From positions 282,950 through 346,949 of the forward strand of contig NZ_JHVJ01000005.1 in the NCBI RefSeq assembly GCF_000620085.1: a DNA stretch of 64,000 nt. Direction: 5' to 3'. The notes below the pieces were generated by a model that made no database searches, was not told the origin of the DNA, and worked only from the letters and a program-made list of their open reading frames with translations. The first letter of the stretch is position 1. Each line of letters starts with the position of its first letter. Both the position numbers and the translations under genes were made by a program. The DNA is from Marinobacterium jannaschii DSM 6295. GTDB taxonomy: Bacteria; Pseudomonadota; Gammaproteobacteria; Pseudomonadales; Balneatricaceae. Positions 27,353 through 36,033 of the stretch are shown one piece after another.

Positions 27353-28027
27353 ATGAGATACCCACTCCCTAATAGGCCATCTGCCACCGCCGTGTTGGCC
27401 AGCGCCATATTTCTCTCTCCCTTCTGCGCCGCAGAAGAGACTGACCGCACGATCAATGGGTGCCACCTGGTGCCGAAAACCCAGTGCCAGGGGGCGGACC
27501 TGCGCGGTGCCGACCTGAGCAACCTGGATCTCAGCGGTGCCCTGCTTCAGGGGGCAGACCTGCGTGGCGCCAACCTGCGTCACACGGTACTCAAGAATGC
27601 CGACCTGGGCAAAGCACGACTGGACAACGCCGACCTGGCCCGTGCAGATCTTCGCCATGCCAATCTACGTGGTGCTAACCTGACTGAAGCAAACCTTGAA
27701 TCCATTAACGGCTGGGCGATGTTCGCCCAAGTGGCGGATTTCAGCAGAGCAAACCTGCAGGGCGCCAATCTGGAGTTCGCCCGTATCAGCAAGGCGCGAT
27801 TCCATAATGCCAACCTGCGGGCGGTCAATCTGGAGATGGCCTGGGCAACAAAAGTCGATATGAAAGACGCCTCGCTGGTGAACGCCAACCTGCAGGAAGC
27901 AAAGATGAGTGGCAGTAACTTCGCTAATGCCGATCTGAGCGGTACCCGTAAACACTATGCCAACTTTATGGATATCAATATGGAAGGATGCAAGGCCTGC
28001 CCGGTGGACTGGCAAAAGCCCTGGTAG
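27353..28027 (+). CDS. Exported pentapeptide-repeat protein
   Basis: A 224-residue protein with signal peptide (cleaved near SPFCAAEE). From about residue 48 onward it is built of A(D/N)LxX pentapeptides (GADLRGADLSNLDLSGALLQ style) that form a right-handed quadrilateral beta helix, interrupted once around WAMFAQ. It ends with CKACPVDW and has an early CHLVPKTQC, so disulfides are likely. A pentapeptide gene also adjoins the calcium-type dehydrogenase in P. putida as I recall, which suggests a conserved but unknown role in this pathway. TGGAG lies before the ATG at 27353. Confidence 0.88.
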   Translation: MRYPLPNRPSATAVLASAIFLSPFCAAEETDRTINGCHLVPKTQCQGADLRGADLSNLDLSGALLQGADLRGANLRHTVLKNADLGKARLDNADLARADLRHANLRGANLTEANLESINGWAMFAQVADFSRANLQGANLEFARISKARFHNANLRAVNLEMAWATKVDMKDASLVNANLQEAKMSGSNFANADLSGTRKHYANFMDINMEGCKACPVDWQKPW

Positions 28028-28108
28028 CCTTTAAAGGGCAAGCTTCGATTGGTCAGGTTTCGCAGGGATATGTTGTAGGGGGTTAACTGCAAAGGGATGC
28101 GCTTTAAT

Positions 28109-28135
28109 GGGGTAACCAGGCACTCCGGTTACCCC
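28109..28135. terminator. Hairpin between convergent genes
   Basis: GGGGTAACC and GGTTACCCC form a perfect 9-bp stem between the rightward pentapeptide gene and the leftward response-regulator gene. No T tract follows on either strand, so terminator function is likely but not certain. Confidence 0.55.
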
Positions 28136-28140
28136 GGGCA

Positions 28141-28809
28141 TTATACTGTGCGGGCCGCACCTTCTGCTGAACCCGCCACTTTCAGCACGCCGGTTTCAAT
28201 CGCCAGATGAACCAGCTCAGCGGTTGAATCCACCTGTAGCTTCCCTTTCAGGATGGCGGTGTAGTTAGATACCGTCTTGGCACTGATACAAAGCTTCTCC
28301 GCTACAACCCGCACGCTGTTTCCTCGCGCCAGCATAACAAACACTTCAAATTCGCGCTGGGTCATCTCCTGCAGGCGCTGATCAGAGCTGCCGTGGGACT
28401 GGTGACGCATTGCCAGCTTCATTGCGATCTCATGCTCGACATAAATCTGCCCGGTCGCCACTTTCATAACAGCTTCAATCAGTACCTCAGGGGAGCTGTT
28501 CTTGGTGATATAGCCCAGCGCGCCGGTATCCAATGCCTGCTGCACCATCGGCATCTCTTCATACATGCTGAAAAACAGCACCCGGGCCCGATTATCACGG
28601 CGTAACATCCGCTGCGCCGTCTCGATTCCGCTGATGCCTGGCATATTGATATCCAGCACCACCAGGTCAGGTTGCTGCTGACTGTAGAGCTGGCAGGCCT
28701 CTTCGCCGCTGGCAGCCTCCAGCACCTCGCAATCCTGTAACATGACAGATAACAGGCTGGCATAGCCCTGCCTGACGACCGCATGATCATCAACAATCAG
28801 GATCTTCAT
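28141..28809 (-). CDS. NarL/LuxR-type response regulator (PedR1-like)
   Basis: A 222-residue regulator with a receiver (Asp7/Asp8, phospho-acceptor Asp53 in VVLDINMPGISG, Lys in YITKNSS) and a C-terminal LuxR helix-turn-helix (about 145-205; MTQREFEVFVMLARG, VAEKLCISAKTVSNYTAILKGKL). It overlaps its partner kinase gene by the four bases ATGA, so the two are coupled. By position next to the dehydrogenase and pentapeptide genes it corresponds to the first two-component pair of the P. putida ped cluster. Its target promoters are not shown; the alcohol dehydrogenase genes are the obvious candidates. Confidence 0.9.
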   Translation of the reverse strand: MKILIVDDHAVVRQGYASLLSVMLQDCEVLEAASGEEACQLYSQQQPDLVVLDINMPGISGIETAQRMLRRDNRARVLFFSMYEEMPMVQQALDTGALGYITKNSSPEVLIEAVMKVATGQIYVEHEIAMKLAMRHQSHGSSDQRLQEMTQREFEVFVMLARGNSVRVVAEKLCISAKTVSNYTAILKGKLQVDSTAELVHLAIETGVLKVAGSAEGAARTV

Positions 28810-30077
28810 AACACCTCCAGTGAAATATTCAGCGAAATACGGGTGCCGCCTCCGGCCACAGAATCAAGTTTCAGCGCGCCGCCCAGATAACGTGCCCGCT
28901 CGTGCATCGAATGCATCCCTATCCCCGGCTCTGCATCAGGCGACAGGCCATTGCCATCATCAGATACCCTCAGCGTCAGTTGCTCCGCACTGCGGCAAAG
29001 CATCACCTCCGCCACGGTTGCGTCTGCATGACGACGGATATTGTGCAAAGCCTCCTGCACCAGACGGTAGATATGGCTGCTATGTTCGGTATTCAGCTCA
29101 GGTAAGCCATCACTGATCGTCAGCCGCAGGGATATGCCGCTGGCTTCCTGCCACTGGTCAGCCAGGCTTTGCAACGCCTCAGTCAGTCCAAGTTTACTCA
29201 GGATCACCGGATGAAGATCCCGGATCAGGTGCCGGAATCCGCCCTGCATCGCATCGCAGTGCTGAATGATCTGTTTCGCCGTGGTCGCAACCAGTTCCGG
29301 TTGCCCGCTCACCTTGTCGATCATAAATGCCTGAGCGCGGATACCGGTCAGATACTGGCCGAAGTCATCGTGCAGCAGATGGGCCAGGCGGGTTCGCTCT
29401 TTCTCCTGCAACGCCATTAATTGCCGGCTGAGCTGGCGCTTATCACTCTGCTCCCGCTGCAGCGCTTCGGCCATGCGGTTGAAGTGTCCGGCAAGTCGGC
29501 GGGCTTCCGGCTGCGGATATCGTTCCAGACCCGTGCTAAAGGGGTGGGATGGCTTGCACTCCAGTTCTTTTAGCATCTGCTGGATAGGTTGCTGCCCCTG
29601 CCGGACAGCAATCCAGACGGCTATATTGGACAGCAATGCCGCCCCTACAAACAGCATCGCCAGTAGCCATGCCGATTCCCACACCTCATCGATCTCATCG
29701 GCAGGAGCGGCGACAACATACAGGGTCTGGCCATTGTCCAGCGGATAGCGCCAGGGGCGGGAGAAGATGTGGCTTTGCTGCCAGATAAGCTGATAAAACC
29801 AGGCCGGAATATCGCTGTCTGCAAGTGTTTCCGGATCAGACTGCGGCGCGCTGTTCAGATAGAAGCGGATATGACGGGTCGTCCCGTTTAGCAGGGGCCC
29901 CAGGCGTTCCGGGGCATAATCAGCTGCCTCGATCATCTGCTCGGCAACATGGATACTGGCACCGATCTCGCGCGCGATATCCTTACGCCCCTGGCTGATC
30001 AGGCCATAGAGCGTCAGGACCATAGAGACCAGGAACAACAGGCTGACCAGCAGGTGAAGTCGCAGCGGGGCTTTCAA
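28806..30077 (-). CDS. NarX-like membrane sensor histidine kinase (PedS1-like)
   Basis: A 423-residue kinase. Membrane segments at about 9-27 and 137-160 enclose a periplasmic sensor region of about 110 residues; a HAMP-like linker follows. The HisKA_3 dimerisation domain has the phospho-His in LAHLLHDDFGQYLTG, and the ATPase domain has EALHNIRRHADAT, VSDDGNGLS and GIGMHSMHERA. It should phosphorylate the LuxR regulator encoded immediately downstream. The periplasmic domain has no motif I recognise; an alcohol, aldehyde or metal signal is possible from context. Confidence 0.9.
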   Translation of the reverse strand: MKAPLRLHLLVSLLFLVSMVLTLYGLISQGRKDIAREIGASIHVAEQMIEAADYAPERLGPLLNGTTRHIRFYLNSAPQSDPETLADSDIPAWFYQLIWQQSHIFSRPWRYPLDNGQTLYVVAAPADEIDEVWESAWLLAMLFVGAALLSNIAVWIAVRQGQQPIQQMLKELECKPSHPFSTGLERYPQPEARRLAGHFNRMAEALQREQSDKRQLSRQLMALQEKERTRLAHLLHDDFGQYLTGIRAQAFMIDKVSGQPELVATTAKQIIQHCDAMQGGFRHLIRDLHPVILSKLGLTEALQSLADQWQEASGISLRLTISDGLPELNTEHSSHIYRLVQEALHNIRRHADATVAEVMLCRSAEQLTLRVSDDGNGLSPDAEPGIGMHSMHERARYLGGALKLDSVAGGGTRISLNISLEVL

Positions 30078-30137
30078 GGGACACCTTCGCTCGGTCTATT
30101 GGCCGCTACGTCGTCACCGGCATAGCGGCCCAAAGAC

Positions 30138-30587
30138 TTATTTAACGTTAAATACGCCGACCATACCTTTGCCTTCCAGCCCATCCATATAGAACTCGAA
30201 CTTCCCGGGCTTAACCGGTACGAAGTAGATTTCAGCTTCGCCTTCATCTTCGAATTCCAGTTCGGTCAGACTGATCGCTTTGATTTCCATACCGCCGGCT
30301 TCCACCTTTCGCAGGAAAACAGAGGCAAAGAACTCCGGTGCCTGCACCGCATACTCTTTACGACCAGTGGAGATAATGGCCAGCTTATAGGCCGTACCGG
30401 TTTCCAGGTTATATTCGCTTTGCGACAGGGAGTAGTCGGAAGCTTCGCTGCCCATCACCAGATCAGGTAGTTTCTGTGGCTTGCGTGTCAGGTCACCCGC
30501 CGCTTGGGCCGTAGATACAACCATTGTCGACGCCAGGACTGCGCCTGCAAGCAGGGATTTTACGGATGGAGTCTTAAGCATTGTCAT
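30138..30587 (-). CDS. Periplasmic cupredoxin-like protein with apparently degenerate copper site
   Basis: A 149-residue protein with signal peptide (cleaved near AQAAGD). The mature part reads as a beta-sandwich: a Lys/Glu-rich N-terminal strand, then VPVKPGKFEFYMDG and a final GKGMVGVFNVK. The last segment parallels the cupredoxin C-terminal copper loop (Cys-x-x-x-His-x-x-x-Met), but Cys and His are absent and only the Met remains. It is therefore probably not a standard blue copper protein. It sits between the two-component pair and the ABC genes, and its start faces the rightward ABC operon across a 166-base divergent promoter region. Confidence 0.6.
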   Translation of the reverse strand: MTMLKTPSVKSLLAGAVLASTMVVSTAQAAGDLTRKPQKLPDLVMGSEASDYSLSQSEYNLETGTAYKLAIISTGRKEYAVQAPEFFASVFLRKVEAGGMEIKAISLTELEFEDEGEAEIYFVPVKPGKFEFYMDGLEGKGMVGVFNVK

Positions 30588-30753
30588 AGCAGCCTCTCTG
30601 AAAATTGTTGTTTTTCTACTGTCTACACATGCTACGAGACGGTGTTTTTTAAAAAATGCTACTTCAGAACTATTTGTTTTGTACTTTCTTCATATTTCTC
30701 CGCCAGTGCCTTCGCCCTAAGCTGAATGCAGAGTTTCCAAGGGGGAGTTACCT

Positions 30754-31908
30754 ATGCGCCGTACTCTGGCTATCGCCACTTTGTTTTGCAGTTCCACAGC
30801 CTTTGCTGCGGAGAATACTGAGGTAAATATCGCCTATCTTGAATTCGTGCCGCCTAAGCCTCCGCTGCTGTCCAATATACTGCCGCCGCCGGAAGATGCC
30901 GGATTACGCGGCAGTGAACTGGCGATCAAGGACAGCAATACCACCGGACGCTTCCTGAAGCAGCATTACCAGCTGGAGACGCGGGTCAGCGATTCGCAAA
31001 GCGAGCTGTTACAGCAGGCTACTCAGCTACAGGCCCGGGGAATCAGCCTGTTTGTCAGTAATATGCCTGCCGATCAGCTGAAGGCCCTCTCCGCCAGACT
31101 CGGCGATCAGGCACTGATCTTCAATGCCGGCAGTGCCAGTGATCAGCTGCGCAGCAACAGCTGTCTGAACAATGTGCTGCATACCCTGCCCAGCCGCTCG
31201 ATGCTGACTGATGCCCTGGGCCAGTGGCTGATCGCCAAGCGGCTCAATAAGTGGTTCCTGATCAGTGGTGATAAACCCGCAGATAAAGCCTATAGCGCCG
31301 CGCTGAAACGCAGCGCCAAGCGATTTGGCGGCAAGATTGTCGAAGAAAAACAGTGGAGCTTCGATACCGACCTTCGCCGTACCGCTCAGAAAGAGCTGCC
31401 GCTGTTCACCCAGGGCAAGGACTACGATGTGGTGTTGGTGGCCGATGAGCTGGGCGACTTTGGCGAATATGTGCAATTTAACACCTGGCTGCCCCGCCCC
31501 GTTGCCGGTACCCAGGGCCTTACCCCGGTTGCCTGGCATCGCGTGGTCGAACAGTGGGGCGCGGCGCAGCTGCAAAGCCGCTTTGACAAGCTGACCGGGC
31601 GCTGGATGACCAACAAGGACTATGCCGCCTGGGCAGCCGTGCGCTCGATCGCCGAGGCGGTCACGCGCACGAAAAGTAATGATATGAACACCCTGCGCAA
31701 CTATATCCTCTCTGATCAGTTTGAACTGGCCGCGTTCAAGGGCCGTAAGCTCAACTACCGTCCCTGGAACGGCCAGCTAAGACAACCTATCCCGCTGGTT
31801 CATCCACGCGCGCTGGTATCCCAGCCACCACAGGAAGGATTCCTTCATCCAAAAACCGAGCTGGATACTCTGGGCTATGACGCCCCTGAATCCCAGTGCC
31901 AGATCTGA
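30754..31908 (+). CDS. PQQ-pathway ABC transporter substrate-binding protein
   Basis: A 384-residue exported protein of the periplasmic binding protein type I (branched-chain amino acid receptor-like) fold, with signal peptide (cleaved near TAFAAE). Residues 60-250 have the typical alternating fold (LLQQATQLQARGISLFVS, KWFLISGDKPADKAYSAAL, YDVVLVADELGDFGEYVQF). The N-terminal PPKPPLLSNILPPPEDAG segment is distinctive of the subgroup found with PQQ alcohol dehydrogenases. It is the first gene of a five-gene rightward run. GGGGGAG lies 7 bases upstream of the ATG. The ligand is unknown. Confidence 0.88.
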   Translation: MRRTLAIATLFCSSTAFAAENTEVNIAYLEFVPPKPPLLSNILPPPEDAGLRGSELAIKDSNTTGRFLKQHYQLETRVSDSQSELLQQATQLQARGISLFVSNMPADQLKALSARLGDQALIFNAGSASDQLRSNSCLNNVLHTLPSRSMLTDALGQWLIAKRLNKWFLISGDKPADKAYSAALKRSAKRFGGKIVEEKQWSFDTDLRRTAQKELPLFTQGKDYDVVLVADELGDFGEYVQFNTWLPRPVAGTQGLTPVAWHRVVEQWGAAQLQSRFDKLTGRWMTNKDYAAWAAVRSIAEAVTRTKSNDMNTLRNYILSDQFELAAFKGRKLNYRPWNGQLRQPIPLVHPRALVSQPPQEGFLHPKTELDTLGYDAPESQCQI

Positions 31909-31931
31909 CCCGACATGCCGAGACAATAACA

Positions 31932-32924
31932 ATGAAAACACTAAACGCTGTACACGCTTTCCGACATGCCCTCAAACCGCTGGGCGCAGCCCTGCTACTG
32001 GCAAGCACCCAGACCCTGGCGGCTGTGGCCTACGTCTCTAACGAGAAAGATGACACCCTGTCGCTTATCGACCTCGACAGCCAGACGGTCATCGAGACCA
32101 TCGATGTCGGTGAACGTCCGCGTGGCATCATCTTCTCCAAGGATATGAAATACCTCTATATCTGTGCCAGCGACTCCGACACCGTGCAGGTGATGGACCT
32201 GTCCAACCACCAGATTATTACCGAGCTACCCTCCGGCGAAGACCCGGAGCAGTTTGCCCTGCACCCGAATAACCGCTTCCTCTATATCGCCAATGAGGAT
32301 GACGCACTGGTGACCGTAGTCGACACCCAGAGCAAAGAGGTCATCGCCCAGATCGATGTGGGCGTGGAACCCGAAGGTATGGCGGTGAGTCCGGATGGAA
32401 AATGGGCGATCAACACCAGTGAGACCACCAATATGCTGCACTGGATCGATACCAAAACCCACACACTGGTTGATAACACCCTGGTCGACCAGCGTCCCCG
32501 CCACGTCGAGTTCAGCGACGATGGCAGCCGGGTCTGGGCCTCCTCCGAGATCGGCGGCACCGTATCGGTGATCGATACCGACAGCCGCCAGATCATCGAA
32601 AAGCTCAGCTTCAAGATCCGCGGCGTGCATCCGGACAAAGTACAGCCGGTGGGCATCAAGCTGACCGCCGATGGCAAATATGCCTTTGTCGCCCTCGGCC
32701 CGGCCAACCATGTCGCCGTCGTCGATGCTAAAACCTACGAAGTACTGGACTACCTGCTGGTTGGCCGTCGCGTCTGGCACCTGGCATTTAACGAAGACCA
32801 GTCTCAGCTACTGACCACCAACGGCGTCAGCGGAGATGTGTCAGTGGTTGATATCGCCGACCTTAAAGTCACCAAATCGATCAAGGTTGGCCGCTATCCC
32901 TGGGGCGTGGTGGTTAAGCCCTGA
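31932..32924 (+). CDS. PQQ-pathway YVTN beta-propeller protein
   Basis: A 330-residue exported seven-bladed propeller with signal peptide (cleaved near TLAAVA). Blades are marked by repeats such as DTLSLIDLDSQTVIETIDVG, AHPNNRFLYIANEDD-like and VSVVDIADLKVTKSIKVG. This type is conserved beside PQQ-dependent alcohol catabolism genes, but its role is unknown; a periplasmic scaffold or sensor is possible. The start at 31932 opens the signal peptide, with only a weak ribosome site, so it may be read by coupling to the upstream gene 23 bases away. Confidence 0.9.
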   Translation: MKTLNAVHAFRHALKPLGAALLLASTQTLAAVAYVSNEKDDTLSLIDLDSQTVIETIDVGERPRGIIFSKDMKYLYICASDSDTVQVMDLSNHQIITELPSGEDPEQFALHPNNRFLYIANEDDALVTVVDTQSKEVIAQIDVGVEPEGMAVSPDGKWAINTSETTNMLHWIDTKTHTLVDNTLVDQRPRHVEFSDDGSRVWASSEIGGTVSVIDTDSRQIIEKLSFKIRGVHPDKVQPVGIKLTADGKYAFVALGPANHVAVVDAKTYEVLDYLLVGRRVWHLAFNEDQSQLLTTNGVSGDVSVVDIADLKVTKSIKVGRYPWGVVVKP

Positions 32925-32939
32925 GCCGAGGAGGCTTAT

Positions 32940-33674
32940 ATGAGTATCGCTGTTGCGGATATCAGTTTCAGTTACGGTCAGCGCCAGGCGTTGCAATCGG
33001 TCAGCTTTGAGCTGCAACCCGGGTGTTTTAACGCTTTGTTAGGGCCTAACGGCGCCGGTAAAAGCACCCTCTTCGGACTGCTGACCCGGCTTAATGCCCT
33101 GCAGTGCGGCAGCGCCAGCATCAACGGCCATGATATCCGCCAGCATCCGGCCAGGGTGATGTCGCAGCTGGGCGTGGTGTTTCAGCAGAGCAGCCTCGAC
33201 CTCGACCTAACGGTACAGCAGAACCTGCTCTACCATGCTGCTTTGCATGGTATCGCCAGGAAACCCGCGCTGGCACAGATAGAGCTAGAACTGATGCGGA
33301 TGGAGATGCTGGACCGGCTCCATGACAAAGTGCGCAACCTGAATGGCGGTCACCGCCGCCGGGTAGAGATCGCCCGCGCCCTGCTGCATCAACCCGGCGT
33401 ATTGCTGCTGGATGAACCCAGCGTCGGACTGGACCCCGCCTCGCGCCGCGCCCTGAACCAGCACGTCAGACAACTGTGTGAAGACCGAGGCCTCACCGTA
33501 CTCTGGGCCACCCACCTGATTGAGGAGATCGATCCGCAAGATCCTGTCCTGCTGCTGCATAACGGCCAGCTCAAGGCCCATAACAGTGGTCAGCAGATCT
33601 GCCTGCAGCAACAGGTCGACTCACTTAGCGAAGCCTTCCACCGTATCACTGGCCTGAACCGGGAGGCTGCATGA
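32940..33674 (+). CDS. pedB: PQQ-pathway ABC transporter ATP-binding protein
   Basis: A 244-residue ABC ATPase. Walker A is GPNGAGKST, the Q-loop is FQQSS, the signature is LNGGHRRRVEIARAL (the usual SGG replaced by NGG), Walker B is LLLDEPSVGLD, and the switch His is in ATHLIEEI. It energises the permease encoded next, with which it overlaps by ATGA. GAGGAGG precedes the ATG. The class resembles drug or polysaccharide exporters (NodI/DrrA-like), so export is more likely than import despite the binding protein upstream. The gene symbol follows my memory of the P. putida ped genes. Confidence 0.9.
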   Translation: MSIAVADISFSYGQRQALQSVSFELQPGCFNALLGPNGAGKSTLFGLLTRLNALQCGSASINGHDIRQHPARVMSQLGVVFQQSSLDLDLTVQQNLLYHAALHGIARKPALAQIELELMRMEMLDRLHDKVRNLNGGHRRRVEIARALLHQPGVLLLDEPSVGLDPASRRALNQHVRQLCEDRGLTVLWATHLIEEIDPQDPVLLLHNGQLKAHNSGQQICLQQQVDSLSEAFHRITGLNREAA

Positions 33675-34492
33675 GTCATCTTGACGGGACATTGTCCCTG
33701 CCTGCCAGCGCTTACTGGCACTGCTTCTGCGGTATCCTTAAACGGGAATACCTGCGCTTTATCAACCAGCGCTCACGCTTTCTCAGTGCACTGGTACGGC
33801 CACTGTTGTGGCTGATAGTGTTTGCCGCCGGCTTTCGCGCCGCTCTGGGCATCGCCATTATCGAACCCTACGAGACCTATATCACCTATGAGGTCTATAT
33901 TGCGCCGGGGCTGTGCTGCATGATCCTGTTGTTTAACGGAATGCAGAGCAGTCTGTCGATGGTCTACGACCGGGAGATGGGCAGCATGCGCGTACTGCTG
34001 ATGAGTCCGCTGCCGCGGCAGTTCCTGTTGCTGTCCCGGCTGCTCTCCATCGCCATTATCTCGCTGCTGCAGGTGTATGCCTTTCTGGCGATCGCCCTGC
34101 TGGTAGGCGTCGAGCCGCCACTCGCCGGCTATATCACCGTGTTGCCGGCGCTGGTGCTGGTCGCCGTCATGCTGGGCGCGCTGGGATTGTTTATCTCCAG
34201 CCGGATCAGACAGCTGGAAAATTTTGCCGGGGTTATGAACTTCGTCATCTTTCCGATGTTCTTCCTCTCTTCGGCCCTCTATCCATTGTGGAAGATGCAG
34301 GAGTCCAGTGAATGGCTCTACTGGCTTTGCCGCATCAATCCATTCAGCCATGCCGTCGAACTGGTGCGCCATGCACTGTATCTGAAGCTTGATACCGAAT
34401 CGTTACTGGTCACAGCCGCCGCGACAGCGGTGTTCTCCCTGCTGGCGGTGACGGGTTTCAATCCACAGAAGAACCAAAAACCGACCCGCTGA
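33671..34492 (+). CDS. pedC: PQQ-pathway ABC transporter permease (PedC type)
   Basis: A 273-residue ABC-2 type permease with six hydrophobic segments. The family stretch FVIFPMFFLSSALYPLWKM and the start FLSALVRPLLWLIVFAAGF are typical of ABC-2 exporters. It forms the membrane part with the ATPase encoded just before it. In related bacteria this gene accompanies PQQ alcohol dehydrogenases; the transported molecule is not known to me. The stop is followed by a 160-base gap with a repeated AGTACT motif before the next gene. Confidence 0.9.
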   Translation: MSHLDGTLSLPASAYWHCFCGILKREYLRFINQRSRFLSALVRPLLWLIVFAAGFRAALGIAIIEPYETYITYEVYIAPGLCCMILLFNGMQSSLSMVYDREMGSMRVLLMSPLPRQFLLLSRLLSIAIISLLQVYAFLAIALLVGVEPPLAGYITVLPALVLVAVMLGALGLFISSRIRQLENFAGVMNFVIFPMFFLSSALYPLWKMQESSEWLYWLCRINPFSHAVELVRHALYLKLDTESLLVTAAATAVFSLLAVTGFNPQKNQKPTR

Positions 34493-34502
34493 CTGCTAAA
34501 AT

Positions 34503-34516
34503 AGTACTTTAGTACT
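34503..34516. promoter_or_regulatory. Repeated AGTACT motif before the CXXXCW gene
   Basis: AGTACT occurs twice with an 8-base period (34503-34508 and 34511-34516), followed by a T run, in the gap between the permease and CXXXCW genes. It resembles motifs upstream of both PQQ dehydrogenases. A regulator site is possible but unproven. Confidence 0.3.
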
Positions 34517-34651
34517 GTTTTTTTTACTCTATGGTTCAATTCCGACCCACTCCTTCCGGGGTGTGTAATAGAGGTAGTCAGAGGTCGCCCCCATAACCTA
34601 CTGATCGGATTAGACTTTTAGCGACAATCCGCAGCAGCCAGGAGGAACCTC

Positions 34652-35248
34652 ATGACCAGCGCTATCATGCTTTACCGGGGTATTGTCCCCGCCCTGCTGA
34701 TCGCAGCGCTGAGCCTCAGCCAGGCGGCTGCGAACGGAGCTGAAGGTCACTGGCTGGATGACTTTAACGACGATATAGAGCTGTACTCCGTCGACGGCTA
34801 CCGGTTATTGCGCTACCGCAGCCCGACACCCGCCACGAGTGAAGATGCTGTAACCCTGTCCACCGCACAGCTGAAACAGCTACTCGACAGTGCATCGCCG
34901 CCGGCGCTGCTGGATGTACAGCCACTACCCTGGCACAACGGTTTTTTTGTCCAGAAGGAAGCAAGGCAGCATATCCCGGGCAGTCGCTGGATACCCAATG
35001 TGGGACTGGGCGAGTTAACCACTGATCAGGAACAGTACTTTCGTGATCAGCTGGCGATCAGCAGTAACGGCGAAAGGGATCACCCGCTGGTAATTTACTG
35101 CCGTGCCGATTGCTGGATGTCCTGGAACGCGGTAAAAAGGGCATCCCGGTGGGGCTTTAGACAGCTGTACTGGTACCGGGAAGGCACGGATGGCTGGCGC
35201 GATGCAGGGCTGAAAATGAGCACCGCAACGCCGGTACCGCTGAATTGA
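34652..35248 (+). CDS. PQQ-associated rhodanese-like protein with CxxxCW motif
   Basis: A 198-residue exported protein (signal peptide cleaved near QAAANG) with a rhodanese-like fold: PALLDVQPLPW and then LVIYCRADCWMSWNA. Cys150, Cys154 and Trp155 form the motif that names this family in PQQ alcohol catabolism clusters. Cys150 is in the position of the rhodanese active-site cysteine. A thiol or sulfur relay role in the periplasm is plausible but untested to my knowledge. CAGGAGG lies before the ATG. Confidence 0.9.
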   Translation: MTSAIMLYRGIVPALLIAALSLSQAAANGAEGHWLDDFNDDIELYSVDGYRLLRYRSPTPATSEDAVTLSTAQLKQLLDSASPPALLDVQPLPWHNGFFVQKEARQHIPGSRWIPNVGLGELTTDQEQYFRDQLAISSNGERDHPLVIYCRADCWMSWNAVKRASRWGFRQLYWYREGTDGWRDAGLKMSTATPVPLN

Positions 35249-35286
35249 TAATAAAAAGATAACAACGACAGGTCTGGAGTAGAGCC

Positions 35287-35958
35287 ATGTACAAAATTCT
35301 GATAGCTGATGATCATCCGCTGTTTCGCGAAGCGATCAACAACGTGATTCAGAGCAGCTTTCCCGGTTGTGAAACCGTGGAAACCCAGGACCTGGATTCC
35401 GCCCTGCAATTAAGCCAGGAAGCGGAGGATGAATTCGACCTGATCCTGCTCGACCTGAATATGCCGGGCATGAACGGCCTCAACGGCCTGATCACCCTGC
35501 GCAACGAATCACCGACCATCCCGGTGGTGATCGTCTCTGCCGAGGAGGATAAGCAGATCGTGCTACAGGCGATCACTTACGGCGCCGTGGGCTTTATCAC
35601 CAAATCATCACCGCGCGAACAGATGGCCGAAGCACTGGAGCAGATCCTCGCCGGCAACGTCTACCTGCCATCGGATATCATCCGTTCGAACCAGAGTGAA
35701 ACCCGCAGCCACCGCCGTAACGACGATAAGCAGATTCCACCGGAACTGCTCTCCTCCCTTACCCGCCGCCAGCTGTTGGTGCTGGAGCGTATGTCCGCCG
35801 GTGAATCCAATAAACAGATCGCCTACAACCTGAACATCGCCGAAACCACGGTTAAAGCCCATGTATCCGCCATACTGCGTAAACTGGGCGTACACAACCG
35901 TATCCAGGCTGTGTTGTCTGCAGGCAATATCGACTTTAGCGAATACTTGAAGCGCTGA
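35287..35958 (+). CDS. agmR: LuxR-type response regulator, AgmR/ExaE/PedR2-like
   Basis: A 223-residue regulator that matches, as I recall it, AgmR/ExaE of Pseudomonas closely at the N-terminus ([17 protein letters not shown]). Phospho-acceptor Asp56 lies in [13 protein letters not shown]; Lys is in FITKSSPR. The LuxR DNA-binding domain is at about 155-215 ([39 protein letters not shown]). In Pseudomonas it activates PQQ alcohol dehydrogenase genes and takes part in the lanthanide switch. Its partner kinase normally lies next to it; here a transposase remnant follows, so the kinase is elsewhere or lost. Confidence 0.92.
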   Translation: MYKILIADDHPLFREAINNVIQSSFPGCETVETQDLDSALQLSQEAEDEFDLILLDLNMPGMNGLNGLITLRNESPTIPVVIVSAEEDKQIVLQAITYGAVGFITKSSPREQMAEALEQILAGNVYLPSDIIRSNQSETRSHRRNDDKQIPPELLSSLTRRQLLVLERMSAGESNKQIAYNLNIAETTVKAHVSAILRKLGVHNRIQAVLSAGNIDFSEYLKR

Positions 35959-35968
35959 ATTACTGAAA

Positions 35969-35987
35969 GAGCCCGGGGACCGGGCTC
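35969..35987. terminator. GC-rich hairpin after agmR
   Basis: GAGCCCGG and CCGGGCTC flank a GGA triloop directly after the stop. It may terminate agmR transcription. Because a RAYT remnant lies just beyond, it might also be a REP-type palindrome, but a single copy cannot decide this. Confidence 0.6.
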
Positions 35988-36033
35988 CTACAGCGAATTC
36001 ATTCAGCCCATAGTGTACTGTCATAGCTTTTTA

